DNA from: Prorocentrum cordatum
Lineage: Eukaryota; Sar; Dinophyceae; Prorocentrales; Prorocentraceae
Direction of reading: 5' to 3'
Assembly (NCBI GenBank): GCA_963575745.1
Contig: CAUYUJ010020161.1
Span: 62,134-126,133 of the forward strand
DNA length: 64,000 nucleotides
Shown: positions 21,464 to 33,200 of the stretch, one piece after another
Position numbering within the stretch: the stretch's first letter is position 1
Layout of the letters: every line of letters begins with the position of its first letter
Notes under the pieces: model-generated
Database searches by the model: none
Seen by the model: the letters and a program-made list of their open reading frames with translations, nothing else
Told to the model about the DNA's origin: nothing
Translations under genes and position numbers: made by a program

Positions 21464-23256
21464 ATGGCGTCTTTCAGCATGATCCAGTTGTTTCCGAGGA
21501 TCCCCTCGCCGGGCAGCAAGACGTCAAAGAAGCCGAGGCAGCGGGGAGCACTTGGTGCATTTGTATTGGCGATGTTGCTGGCAGTGCTCGCCGTGTTATC
21601 TCGAAAGGCAGCGAACCATGATCTCAGCACCCCTGGTGGTGGTTCTTCTGCCAGAGTCCTGATAATGACCAGCGCAACAGGGGGTGGGCATGGAGCTGCC
21701 GCAGCGGCGATCAGACATGGTCTCGAAGCCCTCGACCCAAGCCTGGGCAACTTTGACGTGAGGGTGCAGGACATGTTTGCTGACCATTGCCCTTGGCCTT
21801 TGAGCGAGTTCCCTGGCACGTACAAGTTTCTTATGAAGAACCCTTGGATGTGGCGCGCAGTCTACTACGGAAGCCAGTACGGTACCGCGCAGCTGATGAA
21901 CGCCATTACTTTCATCGTGGAGCCTTTTGTCCATCAGGAGATATTGGACCGCGAGCCGGATGTTATCGTGTCGGTGCATCCGATGATGCAGCATGTGCCG
22001 ATCAAGATGCTCAACAAAGCGGGCCGCCCACCTTGCCAGCCAGAGGACGTGGACAGCAGCGTCGAACAGGACGTGCAGCCCTGCACGCCGTTCGTGACCG
22101 TTGTGACCGACACTGAGACAGGCTCCAATCTGTGGTTCCACCCGGGCGTCACGCGCGCTATCGTGCCCGATGAGAAGCTCGCCCGCCGCGCCAAGCAGCA
22201 CGGTCTGAGGGACGCGCAGCTCCGGCAGGCGAGCGCTTTGCTGGTCTCAGCGCAGTTCAGTGTGGCCGCCCGCCTGGACCGCCGCCGAGTGCGCGAGGAG
22301 CTCGGTCTGTGCTTGGACTGCCCCGTGCTGCTCCTCATGGGTGGCGGCGACGGCACCGGCAACATGGACCAGTATGCGTGGGCTGTCCATAGGTCAGAAA
22401 GACAATTATCGAATCGGGGGGATGGGGTCGGGAGAAATGATCAGCTCGTCCGTATCATCGCGTAGGCTAGCTGTGCTTATGAAACAGTCGTTCCTCGAAG
22501 CTTCCCAACCCCTTCCTCCCAACACGATACCTGTTTTTGTCGATAGGGAGCTTGCGATGTCTACAGATACGCAGCTTGTCGTGGTGTGCGGCCGAAACAG
22601 GGAGCTTCGCTCGCGTCTGGGCCAGCGGCTGAACGGCAACCACGTGAGCGGCCGCCGGCAGGCCCGCATCCTGGGCTTCCGAAGAGACTTGGCGCTATGG
22701 ATGCGAGCCTCGGACCTGCTCTTGACAAAGGCTCGGAGGAGGAAACCATACCCACACCGCTACCCTTCCCTCGTTTCGAGGAGGAAAACGTATCCCCACT
22801 GCTGCCCTCCCCTAGTCTTCCTCTTTTTTGGGCCTCCTGGGAGGCCCTCGTCGCCACCGCTGGATGCGGCTCGAGATTCTGGTCAGAACGCACCCCAGGA
22901 GAGGTCTAGGGAGCGGCGGTATGGGAACATCTTCGTTTCCACAGGCTGGGCCGTCTACCATCGCGGAGGCCCTCACAGTCGGCTTGCCGGTGCTGCTCTA
23001 CGGCTACCTGCCTGGGCAGGAGCGTGGGAACGTCGACCTCGTGGTGCGCAATCGGGTTGGCGCTTACACGCCAGGTGCCCGCAACGCGGCGTGGACGGCG
23101 AAGGCGCTGCTGTTGGAGCGCAACGGCACGACCCTGCAGGAGATGCGGGAGAGGGTCCAAGGCCTGTCTTATGGCACGTCCGCCACCGACCTGGTCGTGG
23201 GAGAGGTCGCCCGCCTCGCGGCGTTCTCGAAGGGGCTTCGTGATGCCCGCCTTTGA
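21464..23256 (+). CDS. MGD1: Monogalactosyldiacylglycerol synthase (MGDG synthase, GT28 family), three exons
   Basis: Transfers galactose from UDP-galactose to diacylglycerol, making the main thylakoid lipid, in a plastid envelope. Proposed exons 21464-22392, 22547-22730 and 22945-23256 join in frame to 474 codons plus stop, close to plant MGD1 length. Start chosen at GCCATGG, giving a basic leader then a hydrophobic stretch (residues 29-46, ALGAFVLAMLLAVLAVLS), as expected for targeting to a secondary plastid. Family motifs: TSATGGGHGAAAAAI (69-83), FVTVVTDTETGSNLWFHPGV (210-229), LMGGGDGTGN (291-300), VVVCGRNREL (321-330), TKAGPSTIAEAL (370-381), YGYLPGQERGN (390-400). The usual plant GLPVRPSF stretch is replaced here (ASALLVSAQFS). 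Intron 1 is GT-AG; intron 2 appears to be GC-AG. No stop or frameshift interrupts the exons, so it looks functional. Confidence 0.9.
22393..22546 (+). other. Intron 1 of MGDG synthase (GT-AG)
   Basis: 154 bp. The exon ends CATAG before GTCAGA; the intron ends CGATAG before GGAGCTT. ATAGG is present at both borders. Joining restores the family alignment between YAWAVHR and ELAMSTDTQL. Confidence 0.8.
22731..22944 (+). other. Intron 2 of MGDG synthase (GC-AG)
   Basis: 214 bp. The exon ends ACAAAG before GCTCGG; the intron ends CCACAG before GCTGGG. AGGCT is at both borders, so the exact cut can slide, but no GT donor gives the conserved TKAGPSTIAEAL. Confidence 0.75.
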
Positions 23257-24215
23257 CGCGGTGGGCAGCACGATCGGCTTCGTTGTATTTGGCAGTACGT
23301 GGCTTTGGAGCCCGCGCGAGTGCGCTCTTGACTTCTGCAGGCTGCGCTCCTGCACGTTTAGATTATCGGCCCCCACTGCTGCTGAAGAAGCACGCGCAGA
23401 GGGTTTTTCAGCCGCTCTCGCACGGAGTGTGCAGCCGCCATCGCACGCAGCAGCCGGGTATCTGCAGTGAGGGCGGCAGACGCTGGGAGCCAGGACGGAG
23501 AGAGGGAGAGAGAGGGATAGAGAGACCCTGGTGCGTAGGTTGCCGACGATTGTGGCTAGTGTTGCATGAATGTCCTGCACTCTTGCCCTGACCGGCGAGA
23601 GAGAGATTCGTTTCAAGGCCAGCCCGGCGTGCTAATTAGGGCGATGCGTCCGTGGTGCTTTCTCGTTTGGCCGCGTTCCAGCAGCAGCCAGAGCGGACCG
23701 CAGAGAAGCGGTCGCCGAGCGTGACGCTGCGCCCAGTTGCCGAGAGGCAATCGTCGGCGCGTCTTTTTGCCGTGTGGCAGTTGTTGGCCCCTAGCAGGGT
23801 GAGAGCGAGGTAGAACCGGGGCGAGCGGGCAATCTCCGGCGAATGGCGGGAGGCCCTACGCTCAAGCTGTCCCCCGCGAGCTTGCTGGGGCATGTGCGTA
23901 ACACATCTTCCCTCTCCATCCTTCCCCTCTCCACCCAGTCTTGTCCATTGCCCATTCCCCCCTCTTGTGCTTCATTCCACTGCTACCCCTCATAGAAGCG
24001 TACACCTTCCGAGGCTACGAACGTGGAGTGCCAACATGCACGCTCTTTCAGCACAGTCGGGGGCGCATCACGAAGGGGCGCTTGGGGGTGGGCCCTGTTT
24101 GCGGGCGCGCTGCATGAGTTCTTTGGGTTTCTGTCTGCGCCCAGGCTTGTTCACCCCTGGCAACGTTCGCCCAGGAGCTGCACCTCTCTTCCCCAGCTCA
24201 AGAGCTCCATCTCCG
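23257..24215. other. Downstream of MGDG synthase, no gene seen
   Basis: Presumably 3' UTR and intergenic. A GA-rich patch lies near 23500-23525. No polyadenylation signal or conserved coding segment was recognised. Confidence 0.4.
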
Positions 24216-24495
24216 ACGGTCGGGGTTCCGAGGTGCCGCGCGCGAGCTGGTCCGGCGCGTGCCACCCGTAGCATCTGTGCAGCTCTGGGCTTCGCGAGAT
24301 GCCGCCCGAGAGGTGGCTCGGCCCGTCTCTCCGAATGCATCGTCGCAAAGCTGTGCTCCGAGGAGCTGTGCGCAAAGTGGCCCGGCCTGTTTCGCCCGAG
24401 ACACCCTCGCAGTTCGGGGCTCCGACATGCTGCGCGCGGAGTGGTCCGTCCCGTTTCGCCCGTGGCATTCTCGAAGTCTCGGGTTCCGAGGGGGG
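24216..24495 (+). repeat. ~66-bp degenerate tandem repeat, about 4 units
   Basis: Units contain GCTCCGA..TGC, then GCGCGAAGTGG or a variant, CCCGGCCTGTTTCGCCCG, and CTCGCAGTTCGGG. Divergence between units is substantial. Confidence 0.7.
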
Positions 24496-24809
24496 CAGAG
24501 GGGAGGAGGTGGGAGGGGTCAGACCCCAGCGAGCCATCGGATTGCACTTCTGTTGCCCAGCTGTGTGTTGGGAGGGGTCTGGGCACCCCTGGCACGACGG
24601 AGGAGGTTTCCTGCGCCGAGGCGCGAGCACGGCTCCTCATCAGTTTGCCAGGACGTTTCGGGGGGGAGCGTCATCTGTAATTATATGACGATGTATATGG
24701 CAGTGTGTGAGAGACGTCTTCAGCGAGGTCGCGGTGAACAGGCAGGAGGCAGGATAGGGGAGGAAAAAGGAAGACGGCATCCAGAGTGCGGAGGCATCCC
24801 TGGTATTTC

Positions 24810-24958
24810 TGATGAGGCGGAGGAAGCGGAGGAAGCGGAGGAGAGGAGGGACGAGGAGGAGTACGAGGGAGGAAGAGGAGAAGGAGGAGGAGGACGAGGA
24901 AGAAAGGACGGGGAGGACGAGAAGGAGGAATGGGAGGAGGAGCAATGCGAGGAGGATT
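24810..24958 (+). repeat. GGA-rich simple repeat
   Basis: GGAAGC and GGA triplets, imperfect. Confidence 0.9.
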
Positions 24959-26729
24959 CTGAGTTCGGCGCGCCACGAGACCAGCGCGTCTCACGAAAAC
25001 ACGAGCAAGAGGAAGAACAGGCATCGGGGGTCCCGGTAAGGGACTGCGCAAAGTTATTTGGAAAGGCGGTTCCCACAAGATGGACATCACTAATTATGGA
25101 TCCTGTCCTAGGGCTTCGCCCGTCCAAGTGCTGAAGCGATATTTCGTAATTCCAGATGAAGGCTTCTTGAGACGAGTCCTAGTGAGGAAGGATACGTTGG
25201 TCGACGAGTGGGCTCCACATCGGTCCCGTGTGGCATGGGGCATGGTTGCCTTACCAGCTCCCATCGGTGCTTCCCAGAAGGCCAGCAAAACGTATACCTG
25301 TATCTGTTAATGGCCGGGTCGTGCACTACAACATGAGGTGTGCCCTCGGCCAGGCCCACCAGGATACGGCGGCGGCATTGGATGAGGAACGTCTTCCTGG
25401 GGCCCAGACCCTGGCGCATTCCTTTTTTTTTCAAGGCGAGGTGGATGGCCCACGTTTGGCCCACGTTTGGCCCACGTCGAGACCCTGGGTTCCTTATCGA
25501 AGATACCCCTATCTAAAACCTCCACCGTGTCTGAAGGGACAAGCCAAAGCTCTCGGGCCCTCGTCGGGGCTCAGTGCATCGTGAGCTCAGACAAACCATG
25601 CGCAGTCACCCTACCAAGGTATATACCAAAGCTCCGAGTCAGCAGCTCGGCCGTCTGGTCCCGCGTCTCGGCATGCGAAAACCTGAGAGTGCATCCGCGC
25701 ACCTCGCTTTGCAATTGTGGCGACATGGGGGGCTGCCGCTGGCTAACAACAAGTCGTGGCCAGACAGGCCCTCGCGAGACTGATGAGCGGACACTTTGAG
25801 CACACGAATGTGGCCATGCCCTGTGCCCTCGTCTGTGGTATGAACTTCGGACCATAAGTCGCAACGGACAGCGCTTCCTATTTATGTCTGGCCTTGTGGG
25901 CTTAAACCATGAGTCAGCTTCCCATTAGCAGTCAGTGTAGAATTCCGCTAAGCTCCGAGGGTTAGGACAACATATTCGACGGTAAATTTGAGAATGCATG
26001 CAGCTCGGCTGCAGGCACAAGAAGAGGGAGAGAGCCACACGCTCCAACTTGAGCGCGGTATTAGGCGCCACGGCATACGACTCCCCAACTACAATTGGTA
26101 GCCAAACGGGAATTAGCATCAAATGCAGATTCATCCCCGAAAGCGGGGGAAGTGAATGCACACTCCTGGGGCCCAGGACGACCCATTCGTGGGCGAGCCC
26201 ATGGAGGGGAGGGGTAAGGATGTAAAAAGGATCGGGCACAAGCCCGCCACCCCAAAGAGGGCTGTCAGAATGCTGAGAGGAAAAACCCGCAGAAATTCAT
26301 CGTGATGCGGGAGTCCTGCACGAAACATCGATGTCACACTGCACTCAAAACATGCAGAGCACAGTGGGCATGGCCTTGGCGGCGCAAAACCTTCGACAGC
26401 AGAGCACGGAGCGATATCTTCTGATGCGTACCAGAATCTTCAACGCCGTCATCGTTTAGAAGACGAATTGTGAGGCTGAAGAGGAGAGGGAGTTCAAGAT
26501 GAGACATTTGCACGTGTCGTAAAGAACCCTGCGATCACGACCAGCGCAACGCATGTTGCGAAACTGTGCGCAACATCACGGGGAGCGAAATCCGTGGCCA
26601 GAAGGCGGTCGCCAATGACCCACTCAGTGGGGGACTCGCAGGGCCAGTCGACTCTGAGCAATGATGTAACCACCACTGCCGCAGGTCCAGCTATATTACC
26701 CCACGCAGTAGCACGCGAGACTGGAATGC
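24959..26729. other. Intergenic stretch, nothing recognised
   Basis: Less repetitive and lower in GC than the flanks. Open frames up to about 118 codons were read; none shows a known domain or consistent codon bias. Confidence 0.4.
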
Positions 26730-27325
26730 GAGAAGGGGAAGGAGGAGGAGGAGGAGGAGGAGGAGGAGGAGGAGGAGGAGAAGGAGCACTGCGAAGAGAA
26801 GAAGGAGGAGAAGGAGCACTGCGAAGAGGAGGTGGACGACGAGGACCAGGATGAGCACGATGAATGCAAGGGGGAGCACGGCGAACAGGAGGAGGAGCAG
26901 GGGGAGGAAAAGGAAGAGGAGGATTTGGGATGAGGGATTAGAAGATGAGGAAAACGAGGAGGAGGAGGGATAGCACCAGAAGAACGAGGAGGACTCGTAT
27001 CAGGAGGCGGACGAGGAGGAGTGATATGAAGAGATGCAAGAGGAGGTCTTCTTTCACGGGCGTGTTGCTGCATCGTGTCTTCGTATAGGCGGTAATTCGT
27101 TCTTTTCGCAGAAGGTCGCAGAATGAGGAGGAGGAGGAGGAGGATTCGGTTCGGGGGGCCGTGGGAGGAGCAGGAGGAGCAGGAGGAGCAGCAGGAAGAG
27201 CAGGAACAGGAGCAGGATGATGATGAGGATGAAGATGACGAAGAGGAGGAGCAGGAGCAGGAGGAGGAGCGGGAAGAAGAGAAGAGGAGGAGCAGGAGGA
27301 GAGGAGGAGGAGGAGGAGGAGGAGG
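26730..27325 (+). repeat. GGA/GGAGCA microsatellite tracts
   Basis: Imperfect GGA, AGCACTGCGAAGAGG and GATGAGGAT repeats in several blocks. Acidic/Arg-rich frames over it are artefacts. Confidence 0.85.
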
Positions 27326-27554
27326 AGGTGCAGCGGAGGGAGGGAGGGCGAGGGCGAGACGGAGAACGACGTCGATGCGGAGCAGGAGGAAGACGACGAC
27401 GATGACGAAAAACTCGACGACTTACGCCGAAGGCGCAGGCCGATCTGGAGCAGAATGACACGCGAACGCTCTTAGGGGCCACCGTGGCTTAAACAGCTCT
27501 GTTCAGCTCTGTTTGATGATACTGGGCTCTGCCTATACTTGATTCTTTTGAAAA

Positions 27555-28005
27555 GAGAATGCGCGCGGCAACGAGGCGGCAACGAGGTGGCAACGGGCTG
27601 CAACGTGACGCAACCTCGCCGGAACTACCCAGCGCACGAGGCGGCCACGAGGCAGCAACGGGCGGCAACGTGCGGCAACATGGCGAAACCTCGCCAGACC
27701 TACTTCGCACGAGGCGGCAACGATGCGGCAAAGGGCGGCAACGTGGCGAAGCCTCGCCAGACCCACCCAGCGCACGAGGCGGCAACGAGGTGGCAACGGG
27801 CTGCAACGTGACGCACTCGCCAGACCGACCCAGCGCACGAGGCGGCAGCAAGGCGACAACGGGCAGCAACGTGGCGAAGCCTCGCCGGACCCACCCAGCG
27901 CACGAGGTGGCAACGAGGCGGCAATGGGCGGCAACGTTGTGAATTCTCGCCAGATTTTCCCAACGCTGCAACGAGCGGCAACGTGGCGAAACCTCGCTGG
28001 ACGCA
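27555..28005 (+). repeat. ~65-bp minisatellite, 6-7 units
   Basis: Unit: CGCACGAGGCGGCAACGAGG, then CAACGGGCGGCAACGTGG, then CGAAGCCTCGCCAGACCCAC. The CGCACGAGG word recurs at 27633, 27706, 27771, 27834 and 27899, spacing 63-73 bp. Internal short CGGCAACG repeats are nested in each unit. Confidence 0.9.
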
Positions 28006-30160
28006 TCCAATCCCTCAGAAACGCAAGTAAGAACACCAAAGTGCAAGCACTGTTGGGGAAACAGACGCGTTAAATACCATTAGCGGAACTGCAGACTTTC
28101 TGCCCGCGCGCACGTGCATGCACATGCTACAATCTTGGGAAACACATATGGTTTTAGCAGTCTTGTCCAGATCCCGCATTCCCATTCTACCACGCGGTGA
28201 ATTTTCGTTGATCTGGCGTGCGCGCAGCGCACGAATCCTTATGACATAACACCGTGCGGGTCACAAGCGCGCACCGCCACGCTCGCGTGTCGAAATCCTT
28301 CCAGAACCAGTGGTTCTGGGGTTCTGGAAGCACTTCAAGATAGAAGTCTTCAGAAACATTAGACGATCACAGTAGTTGTTCAAAAACAATATTGCCAGAT
28401 TTCTTGAACTTCTGCGCGGGCGCACTTTCCCATCACCCTGACCAGCGCCGTCGCATCGCCGTCGTTATCTTCACCGCCAATTGCAACCATTGCCTCCGTC
28501 ATCCGCACAGGAGTGCCCGCGTTCCAGCGCGGCCGCAGAGACGCGCTAACAAGTTCCAATCGGGAATCGCAATCGTGGCTGAGTGGGTTTCGCCAAACAA
28601 GTTGCGGGTTGGCGGGTGGGACGTCTGCACGAGCAGTAGGGTTGGCGATTTCAAGGCGGTGGAAGTTGTTTGCACCGCATATGTTTCACCTCATAGGTCA
28701 GACAACACAGCTTACACGACACAGCTTTCGCAACGTCGATCACCGCATAGTTTCCACTCCCGCAGTGAAATCATGCACTGTCTGGGGACCACGCTGGCTA
28801 ACATTCTCGAGTGGAGCTGTCATGGGTGAGCGTGTCGTTGTGCCAAAATGCGTGGCCATGACTCGCCATGTGTCCTTGCCATTTGAGGCCCAAAGACCTT
28901 GTCAACACATTGATTCATACAACCCCCTGCTCTTGTGCTCCCACGGCGCAACTCTTGCACGACTGGTCAGTTTCTCATGCCGCGATGTGTGTCCATGGTT
29001 TTTGTTCCAGCTCATGCCCATGCGTCATCATGCTTCGTACAATAGGTCTTCTGCGATACACTGCATATTCGTGCGACTTTCGATGCCTCGTCTTATATGC
29101 TAACTGTGGTATCCCAATGTATGACGACTATTCGCTGCGCATGTCCCTGATTTTCAACTCACGTATCATTATCACTAGTCGTGCATGGTCACATGCATTC
29201 ATGTACTTAACTTTGGCCCTGCGGATGAAAGCGCAAGCGCGCATGCAATTGTAGGCTTACATGTTCTGCCTGAGCGCGTACTCGGTAGTTGGCGATCCGA
29301 GCAAACAAGCACACACACAAACACACCCACACACAAGCCAGAAGATCAGGGGGTGGAGGTGAGCTTAGCTCAAACAAGCATACATTGAAGTCTAGGCACG
29401 CTCGTATCTGCAACCGCAAGCACAGGCGATCGCAAGCAGGCAAGCACGCGAGCAGCATCATGACAACGAATGCGTAGTCCCAGATATCTGGCAGCCATCT
29501 GGCAGCAAACGCAAGTAGGCGCAATCGAGTGGGATCAAATACATATGCACTGAAAATAATACACTTGTAAGCTTGTACAAGCAAGTGCGAGAACTCGCAT
29601 GCAATCATAATCAAGCGCGCGAGTAAACACACGAAGTCGCACGTAAGCAGACAAGCAAGACACTAGCACGCATTAAACAATCCCAAGCCCGTAAGTAGAC
29701 GCAATCATGCGCAAGCAAGCCAGCAAACAACAAACCACGCGTATGCCAGTAAACGCGAGTTCTCAAGTTTGCAAGCTCGAGCAAGCCAGCAAACAAGTGC
29801 CATCGGGAAAGTACGCAAGCAGGCAGCGGGGAAAGCAGGCAAACTGGCGATCAGGCTTAAGCAATCAAGCAAGAAAGTCTGCACGCTGACAGGCAGGCAG
29901 CTTTGCGTACCAGCCAGCCAGCAAACGCGCATGCACGCTGCCAGCATTCGAGCACAATCGAGTGCAGCCAAGCAACGTAGCGAGGAATCGCAAGCAAGCA
30001 CAAACAAGCACACGTAAACCAAGCAAACAGGGTTTTGTTGTGCCATGATCGCCGGTGCGTGCGTGGCCCTCTTGCCGTGCTCCGCTTGGCGTAGTTGCGC
30101 CTTTCGCCCCTCAGATTTCGTCGTTCTCCATTGCCTCGCCTGTGACCTGCCCTGCTGCAG
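28006..30160. other. Non-coding upstream of the first helicase exon found
   Basis: No gene recognised. 29690-30020 is rich in degenerate CAAGCAAGC words. The helicase N-terminal exons (Q motif, AxTGSGKT, PTREL) were searched for here by eye and not found. CTGCTGCAG at 30152-30160 is the acceptor of the first recognised exon. Confidence 0.4.
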
Positions 30161-30277
30161 GCTGAGCTTCCCTCCGTCCTTGTCACCACGCCGTCGTCGC
30201 TGGTGGCTCTGGTGGAGCAGCGCCGTGGCACCATGCAGCCGCTGTCCGAATCGCTCAAGGTCCTCGTGGTGGACGAG
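30161..30277 (+). CDS. DDX56: DDX56-like helicase exon: motif Ib to DE of DEAD
   Basis: 39 codons, phase 0 at both ends: PSVLVTTPSSLVALVEQR then LKVLVVDE. The acceptor is CTGCTGCAG. The donor must be GC (GAG|GCTCC) for the next exon to complete DEAD. Confidence 0.8.
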
Positions 30278-33200
30278 GCTCCGGGGAGGCAGCGTCGAAG
30301 GCGGGCGGATCAAGGTCGCTTTAGGGAACAGGAGGAGGCAGGCACAAAGGGGCAGGTAGTAACTGCAGCACGAAGCGCCAGATTCGGAAAAAAGCAGGGG
30401 ATGAAGACGACGAGGATGCGAACGACGGTGCTATGCGTTTGGAAAGGAAGAATGCGGCGAGGAGAAGGATGAGGAAGACGAGAAGGTGGACGCCGAACAC
30501 AGTGAATATGATTACGTTGGCGACGATGGCGACGAGGACGACCTCGTCGACGGTGACCATAAGCGGAAGCGCAAGCGGACCACCTGTGCGAGGGGGGAAT
30601 CCTACTCAGGTGAGCGTGGCTTATGCTCAGCATAAGCTCTCGATCAGCGTTGCGGCACACTCCGCGCGCGCCAGCGGAGGTACGGCACCAGACCCTACAA
30701 CCTGCAAGCGGGTCTCCTGGGACGGGTCCCAGAAGGAGACCGGCCCGGAGATCAGGAGACTGGCACTGCAAACCAAAACATATTTTCATATTTTCGCGTC
30801 CGTTGGCAGGTGGAGGAGCAGCCAGGGCAGAAGAGGACGACGCGACCGACAGGAGAAGGACGAGGAAGACAAGAGGGAGGAGGACACGATTCTTAAGTTG
30901 CATGCGGCTGAAATTCGTATGCCACCTCTCTTGGGCAGCTGCTCTGTGGGCCCCGGGGCAGACAACGGCGACGAGTCCGTCGTACCGATAGAAGAGGCGA
31001 GGGGAGAGGGGAAGGAGGCTGGAGCGTTCCGACGGATTCGCCCGTTGTTCAAAACGGCTGGACGCGACGGCTCTTGATCACTCTTACAATCTCGGTTGGT
31101 GACGACACTCCCCGCTTCTAGATGCCCAGATACCCACCACCTAATAAGCTAGACGACCTGTCTTCGAATCAACTGCACGCCTGCCACCACGAGCAATAAT
31201 AAAGGGAAAAGGCCATACGCAACCAAAATGGTAGAAACTCCTATCACACATCATCAATCTTGCATCCCATGTTTGTTGCAGACAATCTCCTTCAGCTGCT
31301 CGCACAGGGCCTGGAGGGAGGATTCCTTGCCCCACCTAGCGGGGCCTAGCCCCGCTTCTCATGGCCGCCCTGCTTGAGGTGGCCGATGGCGGCGCCCGCC
31401 AGCGCCCAGCAGTCCGGAGTCCAGGTGGTGGTGAGGTGGACCTTCACGTGCTCCTTGTCGAACGCTCTCTCCAAGCTTGCATCTGCTTGCAGAAGTGGAT
31501 GTGTGGGAGCATTTGGTCGGGGGTCTTCATAGCTGTTGCGTGCGTCGAGAGGAGCTGCATCGGCTGCTCCTCCAGGGAGGTGCTGCTCACTGCATTCATC
31601 ACCCAAGCCCTCCATTTGTGAGCGTGGGGCTCGCCAGCCGGTGCCCCGGTCCTGTCCCCGCGGCGGCGGCGCAGGACTTCCTCGGCGAGCCTGCACTGTT
31701 GCGGCGAGCAGTCGCCGCGATAAGGATGACACAGAACGAGGCGGCCTGCACCGCGCGGGTTTCGAGGGCGCGCTTCAGGGCCAGCTGCGGGATTCTAGCC
31801 AGCAAGCGTAGCACGAGGTCGTCGTGCGAGTCACCTGCAGATGCGCCGCGAGTCTTGGCTGCGCCGCCATGCCCGTCCTGGTTGGGGCGCTTCTGCTTGA
31901 GGGAACCATCCATGCCTGCGCCTTGGCCCGGGATTCCGAGAGAAAAAACAGAAGCCTCTTCCGTCCATCGACGCCTTCCTGTTGCCTCCCTCGTCTATAT
32001 TTATTTTCCCTCGCCGCTCCTCCCATCGTCCTTGCTCCATTTCTCCTCGCGCCTCCTACCTCCATCCACTCCTCCTTCTCCCCATCTTCCTTAATTCCCT
32101 ACCTAGGCTCTGCCTAGAAGGGTTCTTACTCTCTGGGCTTAAAGGGGCCGGGCAGTGGAAAGCGCCCCGGGCGGTTCCCCCAGTATCCGCCCCGCGGTTC
32201 CCCCAGTTGCGTCCCCTTAGCTTAGCGTCGCTTATCTCATCCTAGCTTAGCTTATTTCATATTAGCTTAGCTTAGCTTCATCTTAGCTCAGGTTTATCTT
32301 AACATCGCTTACCTTCATCTTAGCTTCGCTGAGCTTTAGCACAGCATAGCATAGCTTAGTATAGCACAGCGCAGCATGGCATAGCCTAGTTTAGCATAGC
32401 ATAGCATAGCACAGCGCAGCATAGTATAGGAAAGCATTGCATAGCGCAGCATAGCATGGCATAGCATAGCATAGCATAGCATAGCATAGCAACTAATGCT
32501 GCTTTCCTAGGGGCTCCAACTTCTAGGTAGGGTCGCACTGGGGTAATCGTTTTTGAGCCCATTCGTTACTCCACCTCCCTCCTTTCTCTTGTCCTTCTTG
32601 TCGTCATCTGCCTTCAATGCTCCTGCCTTCTCCAGCACCCGTCGTTTCTCGCTCCCCCATTCCACCCTCCCCCCCTCCATCTTTTCACTACGGATCCCGT
32701 GCCTGTGTCTGGCTGGAGTCTCAGCGCGCGAAGCGCGCGCGGTTCTAGCATTTAGCGTTCACAAGTGTTCGCCCATGATCTCGTGAAGAAAGTAACGGCC
32801 GCATGTAAGTAGAGCAACTCATTTCAGCACGCACGCCGCCCACTTGTCTCTTGGCATCGCTCGGACGTGTGCATTTTTCCCCGGCGAGGACCGTCGAGCA
32901 CCCTGGATCTATAGCGCGCACGAAACCGAAACATGCACGGAGAATGGGCATCCGAGCGATGGCCAGGTCTCCTCCCTCGACCATCGCTTCGTTCAAGCAG
33001 AAACTTACACATGCCTACCGTGGATGGAAACAATTAGTGCGAAACGGATCCGTAACGTTGGAGTTTCGCCATTTAAAGTCCGCGGCTTCCAAGCTGGGCA
33101 CGATCGACGGCCGCCGCCGAACATGTAAAACAATTCAACAACAACAAGAAACGGACCACAAGCGCAAGCTTTTGAGGCCCATATTGTCGTGGCCCGGACT

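Noticed and set aside
21596-22201. 201-codon minus-strand frame opposite MGDG synthase exon 1
   Set aside because: Shadow of a well-supported exon.
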